Below, piece by piece: positions 35,701 through 49,300 of a stretch of DNA of 64,000 bases. Source of the stretch: Phoenix dactylifera (lineage: Eukaryota > Streptophyta > Magnoliopsida > Arecales > Arecaceae); NCBI RefSeq assembly GCF_009389715.1, contig NC_052397.1, positions 11,853,595-11,917,594 of the forward strand, read 5' to 3'. A program made the position numbers and the translations under genes. The notes beneath the pieces were generated by a model. It had not been told where the DNA came from and searched no databases. It saw nothing but the letters and a program-made list of their open reading frames with translations. The first letter of the stretch is position 1. Each line of letters starts with the position of its first letter.

Positions 35701-37919
35701 TAAGCATCCCTCTTCCCGCACTCTTCTCCTCCCCTATCTTGCAAGCTGGAATTCAGTGAGATCCTAAAATTTGGTGATAGCAGGAGGAATTTCTCTCCAA
35801 GTACAAGCCTCTTCTCCTACCAATAAATGTTTGCCTCTTACAAAATGTACAAGTGATCAATAGGATCCACCTTGAGAGGGAGCAATGATGAGGGGATGCA
35901 ATCATTCTCCTCCACCCCCGCCCTACCCTCCTGCCCCAAATAGGTGAAGTCCGATGGTGGGATACGCAATAGGATTGCCTCAAACTTATTAGATTTTAAG
36001 ACCTAAGTGCGGGAGTGGAGAGTAGCTCGGTGGTTGAGCTAGAAAAGAGGCCCGGAATGTAGGATCGGAAGCTTGCGAATGATAGGAAAAACATTAGCAT
36101 TTTATGAATGACAGGAGTGACAAATCAAAATGGAACTATGTAATTTAGGATAGGTAAAGGATTTTGTAAAACCCTTAAGAGGCTAAGGTATTTTCATCAA
36201 GTGGAATGATGTAGTAATGATATTGGATAACACATAGGGTGCGGGATTACATTAGTTCAATCAACTAACTTAAAGGACAATTAAGAAGTCCTAAACCCAA
36301 GGAGGGAAAAGTGCAACTTAGGCAAAGTTGAGGGGGGTCAAATTACTCTATACTATCTGTATTTTGGCTTCTCTCCTTTGGATTCCTCGATTCCTCTGAT
36401 TGAGAAATTAATGTTACACCTAGCTACATGTTGCATCCATACCTAAATAAAAAAATAAATGGCTCAATTATATATAGTCTCTCCTATTAGATCAATTGTA
36501 TTTTAGTAAATTTTGGCTCAAGAGATTAGCCAAAAATCTTAGATCTTCTAGATATGAATATGCAAATGGGTGTCATGTTGGTTCATTGGAGCATTTCTTT
36601 TTCTTATGCAGGATGACTACAAGATGGATGGGTCCGCAAACTTTTCTAGCCATTATAATAATTCATGCATAGATCTGAAAGTAGATTTTGTGCCTCTCAG
36701 CTTGCCTACATGTTAATATTTTGCCATGTGCTTTCGTTGTAACATATATAGTGCATTATACATGTTATATACTACTCTTGGCCCAGCTTATTTTGTACAA
36801 AAGAAGGCTTAAATATTACCCTAGCTACTTAATTGCACATGTATACTGCAGGAGAAAAATTAATATCTGGAAGATCTTTAAAATAATATATCTCTATAAT
36901 GGTAGCCATATTTGTAGTGCTTGTCCAAGTTGCGAGGGAACTAGAATTTGGAGACTTACTCCTCAATCAAGTTCTAAAAAATTCTAACACTATTCTTCAA
37001 AATTTATGAAGTAAATAAAAAAATTTCCTGAATTTTCCCTTTTCAAGTTTCTCTCAGTTTCCTCACTTCTAAAGATTGCAAATTAGAATGTTTTCTAGTA
37101 CCAAAATTAACAAAAGAAGAGAGAAACTCAATTTTTCCATAATCATGATATAGCTAAGGTATCAGGGCAACTTTATTTGCTCATCCACAGCAACGATGTC
37201 GTTTCTAGACTATTAGCAAATATCTTTTGGTATAAGGAAACACGTCAAGATTACTAAGAACATAGAAAAAGCCATTTATAAATTAATATTCAATGTCATT
37301 GACAATTCTTCTAAATTTTGCAGGGAACTAGCAATTGAGGAAGCATCCTCCACCATTTTCCCCTTCATTTTCTTGTTATTCTCACATCTCCCCACTTTGA
37401 GAAACCAAATGGAATTTTTCTTTTAAAACTGTAAATGCCAAAAATCTTGCATGAAGAACGCGTTTTCTAGTAGCAATGAAGTTGAAATCTTGGAGGACAA
37501 AATTAGGTGCCACTCACACACACACGTCACAAGTATATAGGTGTCATTTTCGCCAAAGGAAAAAAAGAAAAAGTATATAGATGTCAAGGGCTTTTTATTT
37601 CAAAGAGAGAAGAAATCCATACCGACTCAACTAGGGGCCACATGAGTTCAGACAGCTCCCTTACAACTAAGGAAAGAACTCGATTCCCAGTCCAACTTGG
37701 CCAAGTTGGACGGAATGGGAGCAGTTGTTCTGTCCACGTATAACAGTAACACCAACGGTCCTCTCGGCCTTCCCCTCTCCCTAGTGGTGGTCCATGCATC
37801 GAAGCCCCCGCCACTTCCATCAGCTAATCCCAACCCAGGAAACCTTTGTCTACTTCCTATATCATAGTTTGAACCGGTTGGATCGCCCGTTCACAACAAG
37901 GTTTCAATAGTGCTATTAC
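32758..37919. other. Intergenic, no gene recognised
   Basis: AT-rich sequence with scattered short open frames that resemble nothing I recognise. Small details: two related 18-bp words (33614-33631, 33713-33730) and a perfect 20-bp palindrome (37691-37710). Part of 34500-35500 may be a decayed retroelement leader, but this cannot be supported. Confidence 0.5.
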
Positions 37920-38347
37920 CGTAACAACTCGGAACCTCATCCAAAATGGCCAGCTAAAAAGTATTATTTGAGTTCCTTAATTATATATAAGTACCCAAAA
38001 TTTACCCAGCGAATAACCGATGTAGAACTAAACACACGCTCGCACGGATCCTCACATAACCTCCCGTTCAAGCCATGACGTCCTCGTCAGATTAAGAGTT
38101 CAAATCTAATCACAAACACCATGATCGGCTCGTTATCAGCTCCAACGAATTTGTGCTACAGTATCCCCTAGTTCACGTAGGTTATAAGCCGGGTCTGCTC
38201 TGATACCATTTGTAACAACTCAGGACCTCATCCAAAATGGTTGTTCGAAAGGTATTATTTGAGTTCTTTAATTCTGTATAAGTACCCAAGATTTATCCAG
38301 CGAATAGCCGATGTAGGACTAAACACACGGCTGCATGGGTCCTCATA
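37920..38347 (-). mobile_element. TRIM element (miniature LTR retrotransposon), complete
   Basis: Two 137-bp LTRs (37920-38056 and 38211-38347) enclose 154 bp. Read on the minus strand, the 5' LTR (right copy) is followed after two bases by tggtatcagagc (38208-38197), the tRNA-Met primer site. The purine tract cgggaggtta precedes the left LTR. Direct repeats attac flank both sides (37915-37919 and 38348-38352). No coding capacity, so mobility would depend on another element. LTRs differ at many positions, indicating an old insertion. Confidence 0.9.
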
Positions 38348-39821
38348 ATTACTGATTGTTATGATGATAGTAAGTTTTGTTATTTGTTTCATTAATATGA
38401 TTTTAAATTGTTTAATATTCAGATAATATCTATTATAAGTTATACGAGTCGTTGTAAAGGTATTAGTACAAAATGATGAGCAATAAGAAAAAGTTAATGA
38501 TGTTATTGCTCAAATTGCCATTGTTTAACAATTTTTTTAATACGATACGAACTATTTTGAGGATATATTTGATAAAATTTTATATTTTCTTCAGGAGAAA
38601 AATTTATATCTTGAATATAAAGATTGAAGAAAATAAAGTACAAATGCCAAATCATAATTTCTGTTAACGTGATAATAGTTAGGTAACAACTACTCCTTTC
38701 TATTATGAATATGTATAAAGCAACGAAACCGTCCTCATAATCTTTGTGATAGCTACCAGTATTATCATATCCATTTATTTAAAACAATCTTTTCATAGAG
38801 TACCTACTTAATTATCAATTTTATAAGAAAGATTACTTTTCTTGTTTTTCTTATATAAAGAATAAAGCATGTTGAAGGGTTTCTTGATGATTTTATCTTT
38901 AAAACTAAGTATGAAGTGGATGGTAGTTTAAGTAAATGTACTACACATAATGGAAGCTTCTAAAATTGACCCAGTAAAGCCAAACTTTAAAAGTACAATC
39001 TTGCAGGATCTACATGCATATAGTCCCATAGATATAGTATTTTTCCTTCTCTTATGTCAAGCCAGCAAAATATTTGGTAGTTGCATCCAAGTAACTTGAG
39101 ATTGATTACCACCTTCATCATGATTTGAGACATTAAAAGTATTTGAAGAAAAATTATTCCGGTATAGCTTGTTATTTCCAAGCCCATCAATCAAAAATAA
39201 TTCCACCAAACTTGTATCTATTTTTTTTCTTAAATACGATATCTTTTACTTCTCTCAAAAATTTTTCTAGCTAATCCCATCTCTCTCTCCCCTCCCGCGC
39301 CCACTTCTTTCACGCGTGTGCATAACATGTGAGAAAATACTAGTTATTACATATATTAAATGTACATAAAACTAATACTAGATGCTAGTAAATATGTAAA
39401 CATCAATTTTAGAAGGATATACATACAAAATTCGATATTTAGAAAGATATCTATGTAAAAAATTTTATTATATTTAGATCTAATAACCAAAGTTTTCAAA
39501 AATTTCTATATGCATACCAACATTAGAACACTAGATCTGATCTTTTTCTTATGAAATCAATAATCAAATAAAAATTCTCGCATAACTCAAAAACTGCAGC
39601 TCAGAAATTCATTCAATTGGCGTGGTGCACTCTAATTGCTCCCTTCAAACTGGCATCGTGAAATGTGCCATTGAACGAAGCAAAATGATTGGTGCAAGGC
39701 ACTCTAATGTTTTTTTAACTGAGTGGCAATCCACTTCTTTAAAGCATGGTTCACACAAGCCGGTTCGGGTGAACCGGGGAGAAGGTGAGAGAGGAAGGAG
39801 GCTCCTGGTCAGAGCGAGGTC
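38348..39821. other. Intergenic, AT-rich, upstream of the guanylate kinase gene
   Basis: No gene or repeat recognised up to about 39740. Beyond that is the probable guanylate kinase promoter. Confidence 0.5.
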
Positions 39822-39827
39822 TATAAA
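39822..39827 (+). promoter_or_regulatory. Candidate TATA box of the guanylate kinase gene
   Basis: ctataaaatcc, about 990 bp before the ATG, leaving room for a first 5' UTR exon (about 39855-40134) and an intron (40135-40776, GTGTT...TTGGCAG). Inferred. Confidence 0.45.
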
Positions 39828-40032
39828 ATCCGCGGCTCTCTTGATGATTTGAGTGCGGTCTCCTGGGAAGTCCTCCGCTTTATTCGATTTCTTCGTTCTT
39901 ATTCGTCCCTCTTTTTAGCTTAACGGTGTTCGGAACTGGGAGAAGGGTAAAAAGAAAAAGCATATTCTTTGCCATCTCGAGTCCATTTTTCCTGAAGGCC
40001 AGCCTCCTGACCTGAAGCCGGAGAAAAGCCTT

Positions 40033-40055
40033 CCCCCCCCCCCCCCCCGCCCCTT
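40033..40055. repeat. Poly-C tract
   Basis: A run of about 18 C within the presumed 5' UTR exon of the guanylate kinase gene. Its length is likely to be poorly resolved. Confidence 0.85.
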
Positions 40056-40813
40056 TTTTAGGCCATTTTGTGACAAAAAATCTTTGAGTTTACCCTCAGG
40101 AGATTCCTGAATCCCGAGATCTCAGTTAGATCCAGGTGTTCAGTTTATTTTCGATGTTTTGTTGCGATTTTTCGGGATTCTGCCAACGGGTTTTGATTGT
40201 TCTCCAGATTTCTTGGTGTTTTTGGCATGTGCCGTTGTTGCTATTGCAGAAAAAATATGTTTTTTCCTCCCTTTTTCTCAATTCTTTTCTTCTCTCTGTA
40301 TTTATTCTAAAGCTCTGTTTGAAGAAGATTCAAGCTGGATTTCTGTTCAAAGTTGGATGCTTTGTTCTAATGATTAGAGCAGATTAAGATCTTTTCGTTT
40401 TCTAAAACGAAAAATTTTGTGGCATTGGATCTTGATTATCTTCATTTTGGCAATGACTTCATATTGATTTCTTACAAATAAAGAGTCTTCGAGAATAGAC
40501 ATGAAGATGTTTGGTTTCTTTTTGGTATGGGTTGTTTCTCTTTCTGGTAGTATGCATGTTTTTTCTCACACTTGGGACTATAGATCTGGCTTTTTCCGTG
40601 TATCCTCTGTCTCTTTTACGTGCAAAAATTATGCAACTTCTTTGCTTCAGTATATGTATGTTTGAGGATATTGTCTATTTTATATTCATTGTATCTGTTT
40701 ATGCTTGTGAGCTCTATTAAGGGATTGCACTTGCTTTTGTTTTAATTGGTTTTAGCTATGTTTTCCTTTTTGGCAGGGTAGAAGATTGATTTGAAGAAAA
40801 GGGACATCCTTTC

Positions 40814-43630
40814 ATGGTGATTTGATTTTTATTATTTGCGGTTGTGCTGCTTTCTCTGTTATGATGGCTTTGTGCTTTAAGACCTATGTCCTTGTTATGA
40901 TCTGAATATTTGTCAAATAACCCTCTGGGCTTTGGCTTCTAGATATGTGGATCAAGGAAAGTTGATCTGTTTGAGATTTTTTATCAGGGGGAAGAAGCAC
41001 CCGAATACCTTCTAGATGGACTTGATAAATTTTCACCTCTTCGGTGTGATTTAGAATCCCAAGGCTATCAGACAGCTACGACCGTAGGCGACAAGATAGT
41101 GAGTGAATGTGATGGATTAACTCTCATTCTTCATTAGCTTAATGTATATGGAGTAGTTTAAATCTTGCAAAAAATAATTGTTTGTATTTACATGCTCAGT
41201 ATGTTATTGGAGGATCTGATGATGGAACCAAGTTGTCGATGAATGTCAAAGTTTTTGATAAGTTAACAGGAATATGGTGAGATTTCCTTGTCGTTCATTG
41301 TTCTCAGCTTGTATTTGGAGTTGGAATACCAATTTTGCTTGAATTGATAGGTCGATTCCTACCGTATTGGGTACGAAACCTGTGCCATCTAAAGGTCACT
41401 CAGCCGTTCTTTTTAATAATGATCGGATATTGATTCTTACGAGGGACTCTCCACTGGATGACTGCACCTGGTTTCTTGAGGTTTGAATTCTTCAGACTGT
41501 TTTCTCATATGTAGGAATGTAAAACCTCTATTACATTTGTGATGCTTATGAGATTTTGTCGGATGGAGCCTTTCATTCAATTTTTATAATGCATCACATT
41601 GTTTGTCGTTTCTTCTAGAGGAAACACAGAATTTTAACAAGCACAGGATCCTTTTTTGTTCAGAATTTTGTCTTCATTGGTGTGTGGACATGTAGTCTGT
41701 ACTGGTAATTTCATGAGCGACCACTCCAAGGGACCAAATACAGAACATGATGCTGATTAATAATCTGAATCATTCTTCAGAACTCTGACTGCTTGAGTGC
41801 TAGTATACATGATGAAAAATGGGTTCTTAAGGGATTGAATTCCACATTCACAAACAATATTATCAAAATGGCATGTGGGGCATATCTTATACATTTGGTG
41901 TGGGTCAAATCAATTCAGAGTTCATTTGTATCCAACACTATCACCAGTTAATAGGTTTATGAATGCTGATATCTTTGTATTAGTGACAAGGATTTGAAGT
42001 TTTGTGCCAGAAGCTTTGTCACATGACAATCTCCGATGTCTTTAATCTACATATAATATATAATACAGTTGCTTTTTTTTCTTTCTACATATTCAACCTT
42101 CTTTGCTTATGAATTTCTTTTCTATTTGTATAATCTGGTAGGTGAGCACCCCTTTTGTTAAAGAGAAGAATAAGATACTTGGCACAGAGGTGGTTGCCTG
42201 GAGCAAGGGGGTCAGAGGTGATGGCCCAATGCCAATTGTCATCAGTGGCCCTTCTGGAGTTGGTAAAGGTACCCTAATATCCAAACTTATGAAGGAATTT
42301 CCATCAACTTTCGGGTTTTCTGTAAGTCACACGACACGAGCTCCAAGAGAGAAGGAAGTAGATGGAGTTCATTACCACTTCACAGAAAGAAGTAAAATGG
42401 AGAAAGAAATAATGGATGGGAAATTCCTTGAATCTGCATTAGTTCATGGAAACCTTTACGGAACAAGTATTGAAGCAGTTGAAGCAGTTACAGATGCTGG
42501 GAAGGTATTATCAGATCCATTTACTCTAATTGTGAATGCATATGTGCAAAAGACTACTACATTTGCTGCTTCTCCTTCTTCTCCTCCTTTGCTTATTCTC
42601 CTTGCAAGTTGGATGTACTTCTCATTTGATTTTGGGCCTTTTTATCCTTGTGAATTGGATGTACTTCTCATTTGATCTGGGGGCCTTTTCAATTACAGAG
42701 ATGCATTCTTGACATTGATGTTCAAGGTGCTCGATCTGTGAGGTCTAGTTCTCTGGAAGCAATATTCATCTTTATCTGCCCCCCATCATTTGAAGACCTT
42801 GAGAAGCGCCTTCGTGACCGGTATGTTAAAAACTCTAAAAATCTTTGAGATTATGATTTTGTTCTTTGTAACTACCAAAATCTTCTAATTGTTACTCCAA
42901 GGAATCAGGCTATCTAATGCTCTCATCTCGTTAACATTAGAGGAACTGAGACTGAGGAACAGGTACAAAAGAGACTGAGAAATGCGAAGGCAGAGCTTGA
43001 TCAAGGAAAATCTCCTGGTCTTTTTGATCATATCTTAGTGAATGATGTTCTTGAAACATGCTATAAGAATCTTAAGGTGCACTTTACCCCTTCAAGTATA
43101 TGTAGCTACTTTTCACTTATTTGCAACCTGGATTTCTCTTGTTTTTAACGTTTAGCCAACCTCCAACTATTTGTCTCATCGAATTACATTTTCATGTAGA
43201 AAATACTTGGTTTGGATGAGACTGCTGATGCTTTGTATCAACAATGTATGTTCAATCTGGTGCAATTTTTCGTTGTATTTTGCTCTTTTGAAATTACAAT
43301 TACTAATATATTTTGTATCACACAGCTATGAAGAATCACAAGATCCCTTTATGTTACTCCATATCTAAAACAGATCAAAAATTTCTGATACATGGTGGAA
43401 GTAATGAGCTGGGAGCGGCAACCCCTACCTCGTAAGCTATTCGATTCTGAGCTTTTAGTATTGAATTCCTGTTGAAGGAGTCTGACTCCTTTCCTCTGTA
43501 TTTTGAATTGGATAGGTTCATGCTCGATGCATCCTTGCTTAAAGGAGGTGCTCCTGGCCGGACGAGAGGACTGAAAATATATGCTATTGACCCATTAACT
43601 GATAGTCTAAATTGGATTGAACAACTTTAG
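40814..43630 (+). CDS. GK2: Guanylate kinase with N-terminal kelch-like region
   Basis: Coding segments: 40814-40816, 40988-41098, 41200-41276, 41351-41480, 42142-42504, 42699-42820, 42941-43076, 43200-43245, 43326-43431 and 43516-43630. All have GT-AG borders and matching phases and give 402 residues. The first segment is just the ATG; the next opens GEEAPEYL, as in plant cytosolic guanylate kinases. Residues about 39-107 form a short kelch-like region (YVIGGSDDG). The kinase domain has the P-loop GPSGVGKGT (about 143-151), SHTTRAPRE and GVHYHF, then [10 protein letters not shown] and the [15 protein letters not shown] lid region. It phosphorylates GMP or dGMP with ATP in the cytosol or nucleus for the nucleotide pool. 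The frame is intact throughout. The paralog number is a guess from the best-known homologues. Confidence 0.93.
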
Positions 43631-46075
43631 CAACCAAAAGAAATGAAAAACCTAATCAAGATATATGCATCGGTACTGGCTATCTCAATTTTAGATCAAC
43701 TTGGCCTAAAGTTATAAAAGTTTACACTCAGACGTAGAGCAATGTGGTTGTCGAGTTCAAATTGCATATTAAATAGGTACTGCGTGATTTGTACTATTGT
43801 TACAGCAAAAAGTTTTCTGGAGACATTATTTTATGTTCTTACTTTGTAGGTGAGAACTAAATTTATTATTCTCTTCACTGGGACATAGGAGACAATAAAA
43901 TGCATGTCTTAATCTATGCTATCTCCAGGGGTCTGTTCTTGATGCATTAAAATTTCTTTTAGTACTTTATAACCACTTGGTGCTTTGTTCTTAGTGATGC
44001 TATCTTGATCTTGGCAATTGAATTGTTTCAGTTGGTGGTAAATCTTTTAAGCCATTAATTTGCATCACATGTTCTTGTTTTATATATTATTTTGTTCAAT
44101 GTATCAACGGCCAACTTTGAAGAATTTAGGGAGCCACCAGTTCAAAGCATGATATGTTTATATTATATATATATATAATTATAATTATAAGGGGTGAAGA
44201 ATGTCTGAAACTTCAGTAAAATGTCATAGATAATACAATGAAACGAGTTTGGTAAGATTTATAATATGGTAATACCCAAAGAATTACTATTTAACAATTT
44301 TATTGTCAATGAGAAATGTTATTTGGCCTTAAAAAGAAAGAAGAAATTGAACAGTGCCTAGCATTTTAGGCCATGGGTTATATCATTTGCAAAGTTGTAA
44401 AGGTTACCATGTCAGCATCCAAGGTGATATACGATGAAACTGAGATGCCTATATGGATGTTGATATGGAAACACAATTTGATCAGCCCCATTTGAAACAA
44501 CAGTAGCAGCTAATTAATCGGCATAATGAATGAAGACATACAAGACTTTCAAGTGAAGCAGAGATTTAAGTTGTGTAGCTGTAAAATTAATAATAATTGT
44601 ATGTTACTAAATCCAGTGATCAGGTTCCTAGTGAAAGTGCTATCTTTCACATGGTATCTCAAATCCAGTTATATGATTGGGCCTATCTCCATTATCCTTG
44701 TAGGCAATGAGGCTTAATTTTCCCTGTTACACTTCAGCTGGAATTTTTTTCATTGGCTACTGTTGGTACTTGAATAGCTCCACAGATAGCTATCAGACCA
44801 AAGCCCTCATCAAAATCTTTTGCCCTAATTTTTTTTTTTCTAATTAGATGCATCAACTAAACAACATTAAGATATCAAACAAACCTAATCTTTGACCCTG
44901 CATTCTTTTTCCACAAAGTCTGCCCTAGGACCGATCCAAGCCCAACGCTGGACTATTTCCCTCTCTCTAGCTTTGGATTAGCTGCCAGTGTTTTCTCCTA
45001 AATAAGTGGATTGGGACTGCCGGCCAACAGGGACACGAATTTTCGTTGGTTCTGTATGTCATCAAACTTAGATGTCTGCATCAGCCTTTCACATGCATAG
45101 TTTGCAGAAACCTACCACCATTTTCGGATAAAGGAAACCTACCGTCGATTGCCAAGTAAATCCTGCTCCAAAAATGTGGGACAGGGTTTTGCAGAGGGAT
45201 TAGAAAAAGGATTACATACCAACAATGGTTATGTTGTGAGAGAAAAAAGAACTAATACTTAAGAGATGCACCATCCAAAATCTTTTTGAACCCAGAACAT
45301 CTAGTTGAGCAAGGAGGTACGACCACTGGTTTAAGCTCTAGTTAATGCCAATGATATGTTATTGGAGGAAGGAGAAAGAACCTCAAAATAAGTTCTAAGA
45401 TACAAAAGATAATAAAGCCCAAAGTTGAGGAACACTAATCAGGCAACAGGGCTCCATCTTCTCGGACTTCTCACGCCATCCATGCCTTCACTGAGTGCAC
45501 CCTCTTGCACCCTTTATCCCAGCCATAAGTTTTGAATGTAACCTTGCTTAACTTCACCGCTCGCTGGGTGCTGAATTAGTAGGCCAGCACCTCAGAATAC
45601 ACGAGCTGAACTTAACTTGCAGCAGATGAACCCTCAACAAACAACCATCAAAGAATACATAGCTGAACTTCATGTCAACTTGCAGCAGCTGAACCCTCAA
45701 TGGACACCCATCAACCACCAAACGCCAGCAAATTGCCCATGAGAGCATACGCACGAGATATCCAAAATCACCGGAGACTACATCTCATAACAGACGAGTG
45801 AATATAGAAATGTTTGCATGAACAGTTGAACGTACCATTGATTCGGATTGCTGTAATCTTCAAACCAATAAGGTAAAAAAGGGGGCATGTTCTTGTTTGT
45901 TACAGTTACTAATAGATTACTTCATTCTACCATCCCTTTTCATAGTACAAGTATTTAACAGATATGAGAAGACGCTAAAACAAAGAGAAGAATAAGACCA
46001 GCTGCTGCTCTCTCTCTCTTTGCGTGCTTCCTCCCACAACACGAAAAGAAAATAAAGAAAGAAAAGCAAATGGAA
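43631..46075. other. Intergenic region between convergent guanylate kinase and NF-YA genes
   Basis: Holds the 3' UTRs of both genes, a TA-rich microsatellite near 44162-44190, and a partial 60-bp duplication around acttgcagcag (about 45610-45720). No further gene. Confidence 0.5.
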
Positions 46076-46096
46076 AAGCCAAGAATGAATTGCCTT
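46076..46096 (-). promoter_or_regulatory. miR169-like target site in the NF-YA 3' UTR
   Basis: The plus strand reads aagccaagaatgaattgcct, closely matching the mature miR169 family, so the NF-YA mRNA is complementary to miR169. It lies about 220 nt after the stop codon, the usual place in plant NF-YA transcripts. The differences are one G:U pair and an internal mismatch, typical of natural targets. Confidence 0.8.
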
Positions 46097-46315
46097 TGAA
46101 CATCAGACCTACCAATGACATCCCTCTTGAATTGGCTCCATGCCTCCAGCTTGCCCTCTTGCCTTCACCTAAATCAAGCAGTGGAACAAGTAGAGGAGAC
46201 CCTCTCAAAAGTACCGCCAACATAATCTGGGAGTGAATTAAACTAGAAAGTGACTTATCTATATCAGAATTGACTAGGAAACGCTGGAAACACTAGCCAT
46301 GCTCACAAGGGGTAA

Positions 46316-49300
46316 TCACTGGATGGCGACAGCCCTGTTCGGAGGCCGATTCACAAGGATGCCACCACGCTGCTGTCCCGAGCAATCCCCTTCCTCCACC
46401 CTCTCACCTGATTTGGAGTGAAAAGATAACTGGAAGCCAGACTGCTGTTGGTAGCCATCATTACCATTAGCATACGCCTGTGCTTCACAAATACCTTGCA
46501 CTACTGGCCTTTTTATTTCATTCGTGTTGCTTCCTGGACAGCCGGAGGGCAGAACTTGGGAAGCGGAGGAGCTAGCTGACTGCGTTGGAAGTGATGCACC
46601 TGCATTCCCCCCATTCTCAGGGTTAGCAATAGAGGCACTAGCTTCAGCTTTCTTCGTGTTGAGAAAACGACCTCCACAACCCCTTGCCCTCCTCATTGCA
46701 TGCAGGTGACGAGATTCATGAAGATATGGCTGCAGAATGAAAGATACATCCATGTATTGCGTCATTGGATTTTCAGACACAGATCACTTTCATACTCACT
46801 AGCAGGATGGTACTGGTGTAGTCATAATTATCAATAACCATAAACACTGAATAAAGTAAACCAGTCACTCTTAAGTTGAATCCCTTATCAAAAACTCAGG
46901 TGGCTTTTCATCTAAATAGCAAAAAATCAATAGGAGCATGAATGACATGCAGAACATTTTATATGTTTTCTGGATCAAAGATGTTGGGCAATGAAATGAA
47001 TTAAGCAAAGAGTTAGCCCAGCAGCGTAGAGGATGCTGGATAGATAATGCACAGATCAGAAAGAATAGATATACAGATGCCTATGGACGACACTGGCTCC
47101 AAGACAAGTAGAAGCAGAAAATGGTGAGATGGTTAACAGACAAACAGCATTAAGCTTAGGTAGGGTTCAAACAAGGAAAACAGGCCAAAAAGTAGATGAT
47201 ATGAAAAGCTTGGATGTACGAAAACAAGACTGACCCAAAAACTTCTTATTTCACAGGCTCAGGTTTGAAACAGAAATTATCGTTGAATATTAAGGCTTCT
47301 TTATATTTATAGCAATGTCAGCAGAACCATCCCGAACCAGCAGTTCGGAGAGTACCGAGCTGTACCAGTAACGGACTAGGACGATTCCGGCAGCCGAAAC
47401 GAAAAGCATCCGATGGAGGGGTAGGAGAAGGAAAGAGACGAAAAGAGAGCGAGTGGGGGAGGGAGGAAGAGGGAGGGGAAGGAAGAGCTAAGGCTGGCGG
47501 AGGGCCGGCAAGCGTGCAAAGGGGGAGAAGGAGAAAGAAAGAGAGGAAAAGAGAGAGCGCGCGGGGGAGGGAGGGAAAGGAAGGAAGAGCGGAGGCCAGC
47601 GAGCATGTGGAGGGCCGTAGAGAAGGGGCGCCACCTCTGGTTCCCTATTTCGTTCGAAATAGAGACTCCAAAGGAGGCCCTTTTTTAAATTTGACAATTT
47701 TTAAGTGAAGTCAGCAAATCACAAATTTAAAAAAGGGTCCCCTCCGGGGGCTCCTATTTCGAACGAAATAGGGGACCGAAGGTAGAGCCCCTCCTCCGTG
47801 ACCCTCCGCGTGCTTGCCAGCCTCTGCTGCTCCTCTGCCGGCCTCTTTCTCTCTCCCTCCCTCTCTCTCCCTCCTCTCTCTCTCTCTCTTTTTCTCTCTC
47901 CCGTTCTCTCTCTCCCCCGTCTCCTCTACTGTATCAGCACGGGCCTAGCACGGAACGTTATAGGGGCATACCAACCTGTGCCGCTAGGCCCCGGTTCTGG
48001 CATGCAAACTTTAATTTATAGTGTTTAGACCTCAGATGCCTTCAATGTTTGCAGTGAAAAATGCTGAATAGGAGTTTAACTGTTGATAACAGAAATAAGG
48101 AAATAGAAGTAGTTCTAAGAAAAAGTCAAGATATAGGAATATGCAAGTATATATTTATCACACATCTACGACATCATTGTCATAGAAAGCATACGCTTCA
48201 ATCCTATATAATAATTGAAAAGAAAATTTTTTTTTGAGGTTAGAAACTAAATTGCTCAAAAAATATCAACCTTCAATTCTAAAGTTTGTGGATTATACAC
48301 ATCATATGCTCTGAGGACAACAACATAGACATCTCAAGTATCCGACAAGGATGACACATAGATCACAAGTATCAGATCCGACAATCTTTGGTAAATGTAT
48401 CAATTCACAATAATTTTTATTTGCTACTCTTTTAGGATGAGTTACTTCTACAATATAGACATATGGGCAGGACAGCGGAAAACAATAAACCAATACCAGA
48501 GAAAAAGAAATGGTCTTGTATCTAACGCTACCAGGATCTTGCTACATTATGTTCACATTGCCTAAAGGATCTAATTCAGAAGGTATAAATGCATATCAAA
48601 AAACATGTAGATGTGCATTGAGAAACACAATCATCCTTGAATTGAATCTATCATGGTGACCATTTTGGATTTTCTGTTTTGGAGAATGGAAGGAAATAGG
48701 AAATGTAGAACACGGAGTTTTCCTCGGTCAGGGAAAAAACATCTCAAAGCATCTTTCTAGCTTGAACATTTGTGTATCTTGGAACAGCATCAGGCAGATA
48801 AACAACTGATGTACTTTTTTCCTTTTCTTTCTGATTTGCCTCTGTCTAATCTCTCCTCTCGCTCTTCTCTGTAATTCTCCCTTACCTCTGAATAAATTGC
48901 AGGTGACCTAGCATCTTTTTCTTTCAGAAAAAGAACATCTGTGTGTGTGTGTGTGTGTGTGTGTTTTTGCATGTGCATAAAATAAATCAATAACAGAAAT
49001 AGCAACTGGAATCATACTGAAATTTAGTTATTGAAGTTTTAAAATAGTTATAATTCAACTTGCTCAAGAATCCTCAAGCAGGTCCTGAAAACCAAAAAGT
49101 TGTTATGTTCAAACTTCAAACTAGAAGTTAATGTCCAGAGATTCAAGTTAAACTCGCAAAATATAAAGGCACAAGTATTTAACATGGTTGACATAAATAT
49201 CATATCTAAATTAACATGAACAACAGATCAGGACAATTATATAGGTGTTAGGTGTCAGACAAGTACTAGCAACATTTATTTATTTTTTTAAGAATAATGC

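Noticed and set aside
39600..39850. 76-codon frame upstream of guanylate kinase
   Set aside because: No similarity recognised; overlaps the presumed TATA box and promoter.
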